From Thermoguttaceae bacterium (GTDB lineage Bacteria; Planctomycetota; Planctomycetia; Pirellulales; Thermoguttaceae), in NCBI GenBank assembly GCA_029975295.1, contig JARKPK010000127.1:20711-84710 (forward strand): 64,000 nucleotides of DNA, read 5' to 3'. Below, one piece after another: positions 9,204-19,000 of the stretch (the stretch's first letter is position 1; each line of letters opens with the position of its first letter). The position numbers and the translations under genes were made by a program. Under the pieces are notes generated by a model, which saw only the letters and a program-made list of their open reading frames with translations, was not told the origin of the DNA and ran no database searches.

Positions 9204-10784
9204 ATGACGAGGCGCAACGCGGCCGTCGGCCCGACATCCTCTGAGCACGTCAGCAGCCGACGCGGGCCGGTGCGGCGGGCGCTGTGCGTTGCGGTGGTGT
9301 TCTTGGCCGTCTTCCTGGGCGGCGCCGGGGCTCCCCCCGAAAGCAACGAAGGAGTGGTGGCGGCGCAAGAGGGCCGGTACGAATTGGGCCGACGGCTGCG
9401 CAACTTCGAGATCGCCCTGACCGACCAGCACTCCGCCGAGTCGCTGCAACGGGCCACGCCCTACCTGAACGACGCCGTTCGCGACTTCTTCAGCATGCGT
9501 TGGAACGAAGCGGCCGCCGCGCTCGACATGGCGCGTTTCAGTTTGATTGCGGCCGAGCGACCGTCGCGCGAGCTTCGTTGGGCTGCATCGCTGAGCGTGG
9601 TGCCCAACACCTTTCTGCTTGATCTGGAATCGAACGAAGTCGGGCTGACGATCACGCCGTTTTATAACGTAGCCGGCGAGATTCCCAAGGGACTGAAGAT
9701 CGAAGTCGTCTTGCGGGACGGGGAGCAAAAGCCAGTGGCCCGCGTCGAGTTCAAACCCGAGGCCGTTCCGTACCGCGACCTTCTGCCGCTGGGCATCCGT
9801 AGCGAAGGCGACTATGCGCTGATTGCCGAAGCGGTGGTGGGAACCCAACGAGTAGTCATTGCCCAGCATCGGCTGTCGCTTGCCCAAAAGCTCAAGCCCC
9901 GCCTCCAGGCGCTGCGCGACGGTTTGCGCCTCTTGCCCGACAAACCGCGCAACACTCAGCGCGCCACGCTGGAAGATTACGTGGCCGCTCTCTCGACGCT
10001 GGCGCACGGCGGGCAGTTGGAGACTGCGGTTCGAGCCGTGCAACTATTGGAAGAGTCTGAGAAGCTGCTCTCGGCCGAACAGAAGAATACCCAGCATTTC
10101 GGCCGCGGCCGAAGCGGCGATTTCTGGCTGACGCTTGCGCAACCGACGGGCAACGCGCGCGTCCGGTTGTTCGCGCCCGAGGCTGCCCGCAACGGCCAGC
10201 CGCTGCCGTTGGTGATCGCCCTGCACGGCGCCGGCGGAAGCGAGAACATGTTTTTCGACGCTTACGGCAACGGCAAAATCACGGAGCTATGCCGCCGCCG
10301 CGGCTGGTTGGTTGTCGCGCCGGCTGCGACCTTCTTCGGGCTGGGCTTGTCCGCGCAGAAAATCATTGACGAAATCGATTCGCTCTATCCGGTCGATCGC
10401 ACTCAAGTGTTGGTCGTTGGGCATTCGATGGGCGCCGGTCACGCCGTCCGCACCGCCGAGCTGCTGACAACACCGCCTCGGGCCGTGGCTGCCCTGGGCG
10501 GCGGCAGCCGGCTGCGCCAGCCGGAACGCTTGCGGTCGGTCGCCGTGTTTGTCGCGGCCGGCAGCGAAGATTTCCTGCTCGAACAGGCAAAAACGCTGGC
10601 CGCTGCATTGCGTCAGGCCGGCGCCGATCCGGTGGAGTTCCGCGAGTATCCCAACGTCGAGCATCTGGGCATCGTGCAGTTGGCCCTTGATGATGTGTTC
10701 GCGTTTTTCGACAAACAAATAACCGCATCGCCCGCGGCCGCGCCCACGGCCGCACGATCGAACGGCTCATCAGTCCGGAACTGA
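9204..10784 (+). CDS. Secreted alpha/beta hydrolase (esterase, PHB-depolymerase-like)
   Basis: A 526-residue protein with an N-terminal signal segment (about residues 28-48). A 270-residue N-terminal region of unknown, partly helical and beta character precedes the hydrolase domain. The C-terminal 230 residues are an alpha/beta hydrolase: oxyanion-hole region ALHGAGGSENM, nucleophile elbow GHSMG with Ser408, acid Asp456 in GSEDF, and His487 in NVEHLGI. The layout recalls the LpqC/PHB depolymerase type of esterase. It probably hydrolyses an ester outside the cytoplasm. GGAGGGAG precedes the start. The next gene in the same direction is 85 bases away, so they may share a transcript. Confidence 0.8.
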   Translation: MTRRNAAVGPTSSEHVSSRRGPVRRALCVAVVFLAVFLGGAGAPPESNEGVVAAQEGRYELGRRLRNFEIALTDQHSAESLQRATPYLNDAVRDFFSMRWNEAAAALDMARFSLIAAERPSRELRWAASLSVVPNTFLLDLESNEVGLTITPFYNVAGEIPKGLKIEVVLRDGEQKPVARVEFKPEAVPYRDLLPLGIRSEGDYALIAEAVVGTQRVVIAQHRLSLAQKLKPRLQALRDGLRLLPDKPRNTQRATLEDYVAALSTLAHGGQLETAVRAVQLLEESEKLLSAEQKNTQHFGRGRSGDFWLTLAQPTGNARVRLFAPEAARNGQPLPLVIALHGAGGSENMFFDAYGNGKITELCRRRGWLVVAPAATFFGLGLSAQKIIDEIDSLYPVDRTQVLVVGHSMGAGHAVRTAELLTTPPRAVAALGGGSRLRQPERLRSVAVFVAAGSEDFLLEQAKTLAAALRQAGADPVEFREYPNVEHLGIVQLALDDVFAFFDKQITASPAAAPTAARSNGSSVRN

Positions 10785-10810
10785 CGCCGGGAACGCCGGG
10801 AACGCCGGGG
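10785..10810 (+). repeat. Short tandem repeat, 9-base unit
   Basis: Nearly three direct copies of CGCCGGGAA lie directly after the hydrolase stop codon. There is no dyad and no T-run, so it is not a terminator. No function can be assigned. Confidence 0.7.
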
Positions 10811-10869
10811 CAATCCGAGGAATTGCCCGCCGATCGGTTGGTTGGAATAGGGTTCGCGGCCGACGAACG

Positions 10870-13314
10870 ATGAAAGCAATCGATTCCATGGACGGTTCCC
10901 GGTACTCTCTGATGGTCCGAGGCCTGCTTATCCTCGTTGTTTTGCCGGCACTTGCCGGGGTGTCTGCGCCCGCGGCGTTCGCCGGCGAGCCGCCGGCCGA
11001 CCTGGCGCCCGAACAAGTCCGCAGCGCAATCGACTTTGGGATCAGCTATTTGACCAAGCGCCAGAAAGCGGACGGAAGCTGGCCCGACTACGGCGGCATG
11101 GTCGGCGGAGGAATCGTATTCCCCGGCGGCTCGACGGCCTTGTGCTCGCTGGCCATGCTCAGCGCCGGTGTGCCGGCCGACGACCCGCGGATGAAAGCCG
11201 CCCTGACTCGGCTGGAAAGCTACCGCCCGCAAACCACGTACGTCATCTCGCTGCAAACGCTCGTCTTCTGCCAAGCGAACCCGCGGCAATATCTGGCACG
11301 CATCCAGTCAAACGTTCACTGGCTGGAAGGCGCCCAGTTGGCCTCCGGCCCGAACAAGGGCGCTTGGTCGTATCGCTCTGGCGGCAACGAAGGCGGCGAC
11401 AATTCCAATTCGCAGTTCGCGCTGCTGGCGTTGCACGAAGCCGAGCGCGCCGGCGCAACCGTAAAGCGCGAAACTTGGACGAACGCCAAAGCCTACTGGG
11501 AAGACGGCCAAAACCTCGACGGCTCGTGGGGATATCACAAACGCACGTTGGGGACGGGCAGCATGACCTGCGCCGGCATCGCCTCGCTGATCATCACCAG
11601 CGACCGCTTTCGCCAGCCCAACGCCGAGGTGCAAGGCGACCAAGTCCTCTGTTGCCGGAAGGCGCCCGACGACGGCGAGAACCGCATCGAAAGCGGACTG
11701 GCCTGGCTGGGCCGCAACTTCCGCGTAACGGGCAACCCCGGCGCGCCGGGCAACATGTGGTTGCTCTATTATCTCTACGGCGTCGAACGCGTCGGCCGCA
11801 TGACGAATCACCGCTATTTCTACGACGGCGACGGAACGCCGCGCGATTGGTATCGCGAGGGGGCGGCTCAACTCATCAGAATGCGCGGCGCGCTCGACAC
11901 CACCTGGGTCGGCAGCGGGGCCGGCGAGCGCGATCCCGACATCAGCACGGCCTTCGCTCTGCTCTTTCTCTCGAAAGGCCGACGGCCGGTCCTCATGGCC
12001 AAGTTGCAATTCGGCCCGGCGGAAGATTGGAACCATCACCGCAGCGATGTCGATAATCTTACCCGCTACGCCGAAACCCAGTGGCGCCGCGACATGACTT
12101 GGCAGGTTGTCGAACTGCGGCGCGCGACGATCGAAGATCTGCTCCAGTCGCCGGTGCTTTATCTCTGCGGCAGCCTCAGTCCGTTGCCCGCCGAGAAAGT
12201 CGAACGCGAAAAGCTTGCGGGCAAGCTCCGCGGCTATCTCGACCGCGGCGGATTCGTCTTCGCCGAGGCCGATTGCAATTCGCCCGATTTCGACCGCGGG
12301 TTCCGCGAACTGATGACCCTGGCGTTTCCCGAGCCCGAGTATCAACTTGCTCTCCTACCTCCCGAGCATCCGATCTGGCGCGCCGAGCGGCCCGTGCCCC
12401 CGAACCACCTCAGACCGCTGTGGGGAATTGACTACGGATGCCGCACCAGCGTTGTTTACGGCGCGCCCGACCCGGCCCGCGCTCGGCCCAGCATGTCGTG
12501 TTTGTGGGAGTTGTCGCGTTCGGGCCGCGATGCCGCCTATTCGCGCAGCGTGCGCGATCAGATCGACGCGGCGCTGACCATCGGCATCAATGTCCTGGCC
12601 TATGCCACCAATCGCGAGCTGAAAGGGAAAGAAGAGAACTTCCGCATCGCGGCCCCGCGTCCCAAGGCCGACCCCTCCCGTCGAAACACCATCACCGTGG
12701 CCAAGCTGCGCCATCCCGGCGGATGCAACGCCGCGCCGCGGGCCGTGGTGAACCTGCTTGAGTTGGCCGGCTCGGGCGACGCGCCGCTGAACACCGCCGC
12801 CGAATCGCGGCTGATTGACATCACCGATCCCAGCCTGTTCGAGCATCATTTGGTGTTCATGCACGGCCGAAGCGCGTTTCAACTGACCGACGCCGAACGA
12901 AAGCAGCTCCGCCAGTACATCGAACGGGGCGGAATGCTGTTCGCCGACGCTATCTGCTCCAGCGGCGCGTTCATCGAAAGTTTTCGCCGCGAAATGTCGC
13001 TGATCTTCCCGGAACAGAAACTCGAGCGAATCCCGGCCAACGACGAAATGTTCAGCAACCGTTTCGGCGGCCACCAACTGAAAACCGTTCGGCGACGAGA
13101 GCCGCAGCGGCCCGACGGGACGGCATCGACCGTGCGCGAAGGGCCGCCGGAACTCGAAGGCATTCGCTTCGACGATCGTTGGGGCGTCATCTTTTCGCAG
13201 TTCGACGTCAGTTGCGCGTTGGAGAAACGCCAAACCATGGAATGCCGCGGCTATCTCCCCGACGACGCCGCGCGCATCGGCCTGAACGTCCTCCTCTACT
13301 CTCTCCACCAATGA
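10870..13314 (+). CDS. DUF4159 protein with prenyltransferase/squalene-cyclase-type toroid
   Basis: An 814-residue protein with a signal peptide (about residues 14-37, ending AFAGEPP). Residues 45-380 contain repeated alpha/alpha units with the QxDGSW signature of squalene cyclases and prenyltransferases (KADGSWPDYG, LDGSWGYHK). The DxDD or DCTA catalytic motifs of true cyclases were not seen, so this is probably a scaffold or binding toroid. Residues 400-500 and 660-800 are two copies of a DUF4159-like unit (LYLCG...LRGYLDRGGFVFAEADCNS and HLVFMHG...LRQYIERGGMLFADAICSS). DUF4159 proteins are common in planctomycetes next to VWA and MoxR genes, with unknown function. Its stop overlaps the next start, so the two are translationally coupled. 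Confidence 0.8.
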   Translation: MKAIDSMDGSRYSLMVRGLLILVVLPALAGVSAPAAFAGEPPADLAPEQVRSAIDFGISYLTKRQKADGSWPDYGGMVGGGIVFPGGSTALCSLAMLSAGVPADDPRMKAALTRLESYRPQTTYVISLQTLVFCQANPRQYLARIQSNVHWLEGAQLASGPNKGAWSYRSGGNEGGDNSNSQFALLALHEAERAGATVKRETWTNAKAYWEDGQNLDGSWGYHKRTLGTGSMTCAGIASLIITSDRFRQPNAEVQGDQVLCCRKAPDDGENRIESGLAWLGRNFRVTGNPGAPGNMWLLYYLYGVERVGRMTNHRYFYDGDGTPRDWYREGAAQLIRMRGALDTTWVGSGAGERDPDISTAFALLFLSKGRRPVLMAKLQFGPAEDWNHHRSDVDNLTRYAETQWRRDMTWQVVELRRATIEDLLQSPVLYLCGSLSPLPAEKVEREKLAGKLRGYLDRGGFVFAEADCNSPDFDRGFRELMTLAFPEPEYQLALLPPEHPIWRAERPVPPNHLRPLWGIDYGCRTSVVYGAPDPARARPSMSCLWELSRSGRDAAYSRSVRDQIDAALTIGINVLAYATNRELKGKEENFRIAAPRPKADPSRRNTITVAKLRHPGGCNAAPRAVVNLLELAGSGDAPLNTAAESRLIDITDPSLFEHHLVFMHGRSAFQLTDAERKQLRQYIERGGMLFADAICSSGAFIESFRREMSLIFPEQKLERIPANDEMFSNRFGGHQLKTVRRREPQRPDGTASTVREGPPELEGIRFDDRWGVIFSQFDVSCALEKRQTMECRGYLPDDAARIGLNVLLYSLHQ

Positions 13315-14432
13315 GCTTACATCGTCAAGGGCAGCGGCCGGCCGCAGGGGGCGTGGCAACCGGCGCATCGCCGATCCGGCCGCGGGCGCGGATGTGCGCG
13401 ATCGCCGCTGCCGCAGTGATTGTTGCAACAGCAGCCGCTACGATGGTCCGCGCCGCCGAGGGGACAAGCGCGCGGAACCTGCGGCGCTATGAGTTCTCGC
13501 GCATCGAAATGGCTGTGGACTTTCGGATCGTGCTCTACGCCGAGCGGGACGACGCCGCGCAACAGGCGGCCGATGCCGCTTTCGAGCGAATCGCGCGGCT
13601 TAACGGCATCTTCAGCGACTACGACGCGGAAAGCGAGTTGCGGAAGCTGTGCGAAACAGCCGGACAGGGGCAATCGGTCGCTGTCAGCGACGACCTTTGG
13701 AACGTCTTCGAAAAGGCTCAGCGCATCGCAGAGCTTTCTGAAGGCGCCTTCGACATCACCTGCGGCAACGTGGTCCGCCTGTGGCGCCGGGCGCGCCGGC
13801 AGCGCGAATGGCCGCCCGAAAACCGTCTCGAAGAAGCTCTGCGCACCACCGGCCGCGATCTCTTGCGGCTCGATCCCCGACAACGCACGGCTGAATTGAT
13901 GCGCCCGGGAATGAGGCTCGACCTGGGCGGCATCGCCAAAGGATATGCGACCGCGGCCGCCCTTGAGGTGCTGCGACGCCGCGGAATCGGCATGGCGATG
14001 ATCGACGCCGGCGGCGACTTGTGCTTGGGCGACGCCCCGCCCGGCGCCGCAGGCTGGTCGGTGGGCGTAGCCCCGCGCGGACCCAACGGCCCGCCCCGCT
14101 GGATTCTTTCGGCGGAGCGCCGGGCCGTGGCCACCTCGGGAGACATGTGGCAGTTCGTCGTTATCGACGGCAAACGCTACTCTCATATCGTCGATCCGCG
14201 AACCGGCGTCGGGCTGACCAACCGATTGCATTGCACCATCGTCCACCCCGACGGGCCGACTGCCGACGCCTTGGCCACGGCCGTCTCGGTTTTGGGCAAG
14301 GAGCGCGGCCTGAAATTGATCGAGTCTGTGCCCGACGCAGCCGGCTTGCTCGTTCCCGTCGAAGAGCCCGACGACCGAATTGTCGCATCGGCGCGCTGGT
14401 CGAAGCTGGCCGTTTCTCCTGCCGGCCGATAG
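13311..14432 (+). CDS. apbE: FAD:protein FMN transferase (ApbE family)
   Basis: A 373-residue protein starting at the ATG that overlaps the preceding stop as ATGA; a longer upstream frame lies inside the previous gene and is rejected. The N-terminus is Arg-rich then Ala-rich (to about residue 48), a signal peptide. ApbE enzymes cut FAD and attach FMN to threonine of target flavoproteins such as Nqr/Rnf subunits, outside the inner membrane. Visible family motifs are DLGGIAKGYA, MIDAGGDL, VATSGD and SHIVDPRTG, followed by PTADALATAVSVLG with the metal-binding acidic residue. No target protein is encoded nearby. Coupling to the DUF4159 gene suggests the two act on related extracytoplasmic processes, but that is inference. 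Confidence 0.92.
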   Translation: MSLHRQGQRPAAGGVATGASPIRPRARMCAIAAAAVIVATAAATMVRAAEGTSARNLRRYEFSRIEMAVDFRIVLYAERDDAAQQAADAAFERIARLNGIFSDYDAESELRKLCETAGQGQSVAVSDDLWNVFEKAQRIAELSEGAFDITCGNVVRLWRRARRQREWPPENRLEEALRTTGRDLLRLDPRQRTAELMRPGMRLDLGGIAKGYATAAALEVLRRRGIGMAMIDAGGDLCLGDAPPGAAGWSVGVAPRGPNGPPRWILSAERRAVATSGDMWQFVVIDGKRYSHIVDPRTGVGLTNRLHCTIVHPDGPTADALATAVSVLGKERGLKLIESVPDAAGLLVPVEEPDDRIVASARWSKLAVSPAGR

Positions 14433-14653
14433 GCAGGCCGAGAATCGTCGGTCGGGGTAAACGTGAAGACATGCGGGCGCGGATACGGACGGATCATTTC
14501 AGGCCATTGCCGAAACGCGGATCGTGCGCCTTTGATTTCCAGGCCGTCGCGGCCGATCGGCCTGAGCCGCGTTCGCCGGGCCGAACAGAACGCCGCAGTC
14601 GCGTTGCCTGAACAAGTGTTGAGAATTTTCCATCCCTAGCGAAAGAACATCAC

Positions 14654-15586
14654 ATGGCGGCATGGCAGGGCAGCGGTCCTTCTCCACACGGCGTTCCGCT
14701 GGATCCGCACGAACGCCGGCGCCTGTTCGCCGGGCGTCTGTGGGTCGTCGCCGCCGCATTGCTGTGGAGCACCAGCGGGCTGTTCGCCAAGTCGCCCTGG
14801 TTTGTCGATTGGCCCGTCGCCGATCGCGGCCCGATGCTGGCCTTCTGGCGAGCACTGTTCGCTTCGCTCGTTCTGCTTCCGTTTGTACGACGGCCGAGGT
14901 GGCGACCGATGCTGGCGCCGCTGGGAATTTCGTTTGCGGCGATGAGCGTGCTGTACATGACCAGCATGGCGATGACCACGGCCGCCAACGCGATTTGGTT
15001 GCAGAACATCGCTCCCGCCTGGGTCTTTTTGCTCGGCATCACCATCTTCGGCGATTCGGTGGATCGGCGAAACTTCGTACCCTTGGGGTTCTCGCTGGCC
15101 GGCGTCGGCCTGATCTTGTTCCACGAAGCGGGCGGGCAGGCGATTATCGGCGTGGCATGCGGGCTTGCCTCGGGCTTGGCCTTCGCCTTGGTCGCCCTAC
15201 TCATGCGGCGCACGGCCGACGAAGACCACGCCTGGATCGTTGCCTTCAATCAGGGCGTAGTGGCAGTGCTCCTGCTTCCGTGGATTGTTTGCTGCACGCC
15301 CATGCCCTCGGGCCAACAGCTGGTCGCCACGGCCGCGTTCGGAGTGCTGCAAATGGCCCTGCCCTACCTCTGTTTTGTCCGCGGACTGCGCCTGATCAGC
15401 AGCCAAGAGGCCACATTGATCGTTTTGCTCGAGCCGGTCGTACTGCCCCTTTGGGTGTATCTGATGTGGGGCGAAACCCCTCGCTGGTGGACGATGGGCG
15501 GAGGCGGCCTGATCTTCGTCGGCCTGACACTTCGCTATGCCTGGCTCGAGTTCCGCAAGGCCCCCCCGCCCATCCCGCCTCCGTGA
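14654..15586 (+). CDS. EamA/DMT family transporter
   Basis: A 310-residue membrane protein with ten predicted helices in two EamA halves (about residues 20-155 and 165-300), the standard layout of drug/metabolite transporters. AALLWSTSGLFAKSPW in the first helix and VLLEPVVLPLWVYLMWGE in the second half are typical. These inner-membrane carriers export or take up small organic molecules such as amino acids or purines; the substrate cannot be predicted. It stands alone, 221 bases after apbE. The ribosome-binding site is weak. Confidence 0.88.
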   Translation: MAAWQGSGPSPHGVPLDPHERRRLFAGRLWVVAAALLWSTSGLFAKSPWFVDWPVADRGPMLAFWRALFASLVLLPFVRRPRWRPMLAPLGISFAAMSVLYMTSMAMTTAANAIWLQNIAPAWVFLLGITIFGDSVDRRNFVPLGFSLAGVGLILFHEAGGQAIIGVACGLASGLAFALVALLMRRTADEDHAWIVAFNQGVVAVLLLPWIVCCTPMPSGQQLVATAAFGVLQMALPYLCFVRGLRLISSQEATLIVLLEPVVLPLWVYLMWGETPRWWTMGGGGLIFVGLTLRYAWLEFRKAPPPIPPP

Positions 15587-16090
15587 GACAGTTCCAGCAC
15601 CTTTCGGTCACTCGCGCTCCACGCGAGCAAGAAATCCGGCTGCCGTATCCCGCGACGCACTGGCACGGAGGGGCCAACTGGGCTATTCTGCAATCGGGCG
15701 AAATGCCCGCAAAAGCGATGCATTCACCCCATTCCACACATTCCTCCCAAGCATCCAAGAGCGTGGGCCGATGATCTTGGCGAACTTGCCGAATGTGGAA
15801 TCTGGAGAACTTTTTTCGCATTCCTTGCGTCGTAAAGTGGGGTAGCGACCGCTTTGCGCCCAACTGAGCTTGTCCAGCACCCACCGCATGGGTGAGCCGG
15901 GGCAACGAGCGTGTAGTGTGGGCCGAGAAGTGACGGAACCGTTGCCTTCGTCTTCGAGTTCCCGGCAGTTGTCTGTCGCGCAAGGCACCAATAGAAACAC
16001 AACGCCTGCGGGCCCCTGCGTCGTGGGGTTCACGGAGCGACACAAACAGATCTCAGAAACGGCGGAATCTATCTCGAGAAAGGTGCTGCC
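15587..16090. other. Intergenic stretch upstream of the giant-protein operon, 504 bases
   Basis: No supported gene was seen. A small perfect hairpin (6-bp stem CACCCA/TGGGTG) lies at 15878-15894. It probably contains the promoter of the 11.7-kb unit that starts at 16091, but only a weak candidate was visible (TTGTCT and TAGAAA spaced 17 bases around 15968-15996). AAAGGTG precedes the next ATG. Confidence 0.4.
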
Positions 16091-19000
16091 ATGAATGGTC
16101 AGAGTTCCGGCTCTCGTCACGACACGGGAGGAGCTTGCGTTGGTTGGCGGACAACGATTTGCTCGCGCCTGGCTTCGTCGCGCCTGCCGGCTTTTCTCGG
16201 CCTGGCCCTGTTGCTGTGGCCCGCGGCAGCGAAATCGGCCGACGAGCCTTCATTGCCGGCCGTTGCCGAGCCCACTGCGGCGGCTCCCGACCGCGAGACC
16301 GGCGCCGCGGCCGGCGATCCGGCCAAGCCGGTTCGCGAGCAAAGCATCTATATTCCCTACGAGAAGCTCCGTCACGTGTTTGAGAAGCAGGGACGAGGGG
16401 TGTTTTTGCCCTACGAGGAATTCGAGGCGCTTTGGAAGGCCGCCCGCCAGCGCGATCCGGCGACGGCCGAGGTCAAGCCGCCGGTGGGCGCGTTGATCGT
16501 CGAAAGCGAAAACGAGGCCGTGGCCGAGAAGGATGTGGTTCGCGTCAAGTGCCGCCTGAAGATCGAGGTTCTTTCGCAGGGCTGGGTCGAGGTTCCCCTG
16601 CGGTTGTCCGACGCGGCGATCGCCAAGGCCGTCGTTGACGGAACACCCGCTCGTCTGCTGGGCGAGCCGGGCCAAGACCACCGCCTTCTGATCGAAAACC
16701 CGACGAAGAAGCCGAAGACCGTGACCCTCGATCTGGAGTACGCCAAGACGATCACTCGAGCGCCCGGGCAGAACAGCGTTTCGTTCCAAACGCCGCAGTC
16801 GCCCGTCAGCCGCTGGCAGATCACCGTGCCGCAAGCCGGCGTGAACGTCAACGTTCAACCGTTGCTGGCCGCAACTGAAGTGCCCAAGGCCGCCCCCGCC
16901 CCAGGCGGCGCCGACGCCGAACGGACGACGATCATGGCCTTCGTGGGAGCGGCCCCCTCGGTCCGAATCGATTGGACGCCCAAGGCGGAGGGCGCCGCCG
17001 GTTTGGCGGCCCTGGCCAGCGTTCAGGCCGAGCAACATTCGGCCGTCGCCGAAGGAGTGGTCCGCACGCGAGCCGTTCTGACCTATGCGATCAGCCGGGC
17101 CGAGATGTCGGAATTGGTGGTCGAGGCGCCTGCCGATCAGAAGATCGTCAGCGTCTTCGACGACAACGTGCGGCAATGGACGGCCGTTGAGGCCGAGGGC
17201 AAACAGAAAATCACAGTTCAGTTGTTCGAGCCGGCCAAAAGCTCACAACGATTGACGATTGAGATGGAGAAGTTCTTCGACGACGCGGCCGCCACGACGA
17301 TCGAGACTCCGATGATTCGCGCCGTCGGAGTCGGCCGGCAGCAAGGCGTGGTGGCCGTCAGCGTTGCGGCCGGCCTGCGGGCCGACGCCGCGAAGTCGAC
17401 CGGACTGTTGCAGATCGATCAAGCCGAATTGCCGGCGGCGCTTCGCGGGGCGCAAACGGCGTTGGCCTATCGCTACGCGGCGGTGCCATATTCGCTGACC
17501 TTCGACGTCGAGAAAGTCCAACCGCGTCTTCTGGCCGACACGCTGACCGAAGTCCATCTCAGCGCCGAACGGCTCGCGCTCGACATTACCGCCGCGGTCA
17601 CCGTAGAACGAAGCGGCGTGTTCCGATTGGAGTTCGACATACCCGAGGGGTACCAGTTGCGCCGCGTCGTCGGCCGATCGCTGCCCGCCGGAAAAGACGG
17701 CGAAGTGCCCGCCGCGTCGCCGGCGCAAATCGACAACCACCACCTTGAAGGCGAAAAGAAGACGCGTTTGGTGGTCAATTTGAGCAAGAAGGCCCTCGGA
17801 CGGGTCGCCCTGCTTTGCGAGTTGCAGCAAGACCTCGCGCAGCGCGAGTTGCTCGCACAGCCGGGCAAAAAGGTTGCTTTGCCCTTAACCGCGCCCCGCG
17901 CCGCCGGAGCCGCCCTCGAACGCAACCGGGGTCGGTTGGTGATCTTCGCCCCGGAAAGCCTGCGGGTCGATGTCGAGAAGGCCCTGGGCTTGGGCGAAAT
18001 GCGGTTGGATGAGGTGTACGACGGTTTCGCCACTGCGCGCGAAGTGAAACCCGGCGACAGCCGCCCGCTTTCGGCATGGTCGTTTGCCGAGGAGGCCGCC
18101 AGCCTGACCATTCAGGCCGAACGGCGTCAACCGAAAGTTACCGTGCAGCAACTGCTGGCCGTGCGCATTGAAAGCGGCGTCGCCCGATTCGAGTGCTCAT
18201 TGAACTACGACGTTCAGTACAGCGGCGTGAAGTCGCTGCGGCTGGACCTGCCCGCCGCCATCGCCGCCAAAGTGCGCAACGAAACGCCGACGATCCCGGA
18301 AAAACCGATCGATCCCCAGCCCGACGACGTGGCCAAGGGCGATGTCGCGTGGAATCTGACGGGCGAGAACGAGTTGTTCGGCCGCGGCGCCGTCCGATTG
18401 GTTTGGGACGAACCGTTGGAAAAGTTGCAGGTGGGCAAAAGCGTTGTGCTTTCGATCCCCCATCTGAAACCCCGCGGCGTGGACCGCGCTTGGGGACAAA
18501 TCGTCCTCTCCAAGGCCGAGTCGCTCGATGTCAGCGCCCCGTCCGACACCCCGGGTTTGCGCGCGATCGATCCGCAGGTCGATTTGAACCCGCCGGCGCC
18601 ACAGGCCGCCCGGGCCTTCGAGTTCCATGATTCGTGGTCGCTCAACGTCACGGTCACTCAGTTCGAGTTGGAAGAGATCAAACGGACCAGTGTCGAGCGC
18701 GGCGTGGTGCGGGCCGTGCTCACTCCGGCCGGAGAGGTCTCAATGCAAGCGATCTACCGCATTCGAAGCGCGCGCCAGCGGCTCGAGATCAAATTGCCAG
18801 AGAACGCCGGTTTTGCGGCCGCGCCGTTGCGCATCAACGGCAAGGCGGTCGTGCTGGAACGAGGCGTGCCGGGCCAATACTTCGCGCCGCTCACCGGCGC
18901 CGAACCGGATACGCCGATGCTTGTCGAACTGCGGTACACCACCCCCGACGGCGGCCGACGGCTGACTATTCCGGAGTTTCCCGAAGAACCGGCCGTGATG

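Noticed and set aside
15878..15894. Hairpin CACCCA/TGGGTG upstream of the giant-protein operon
   Set aside because: Only six base pairs with no T-run or conserved context; too common by chance in GC-rich DNA to interpret.
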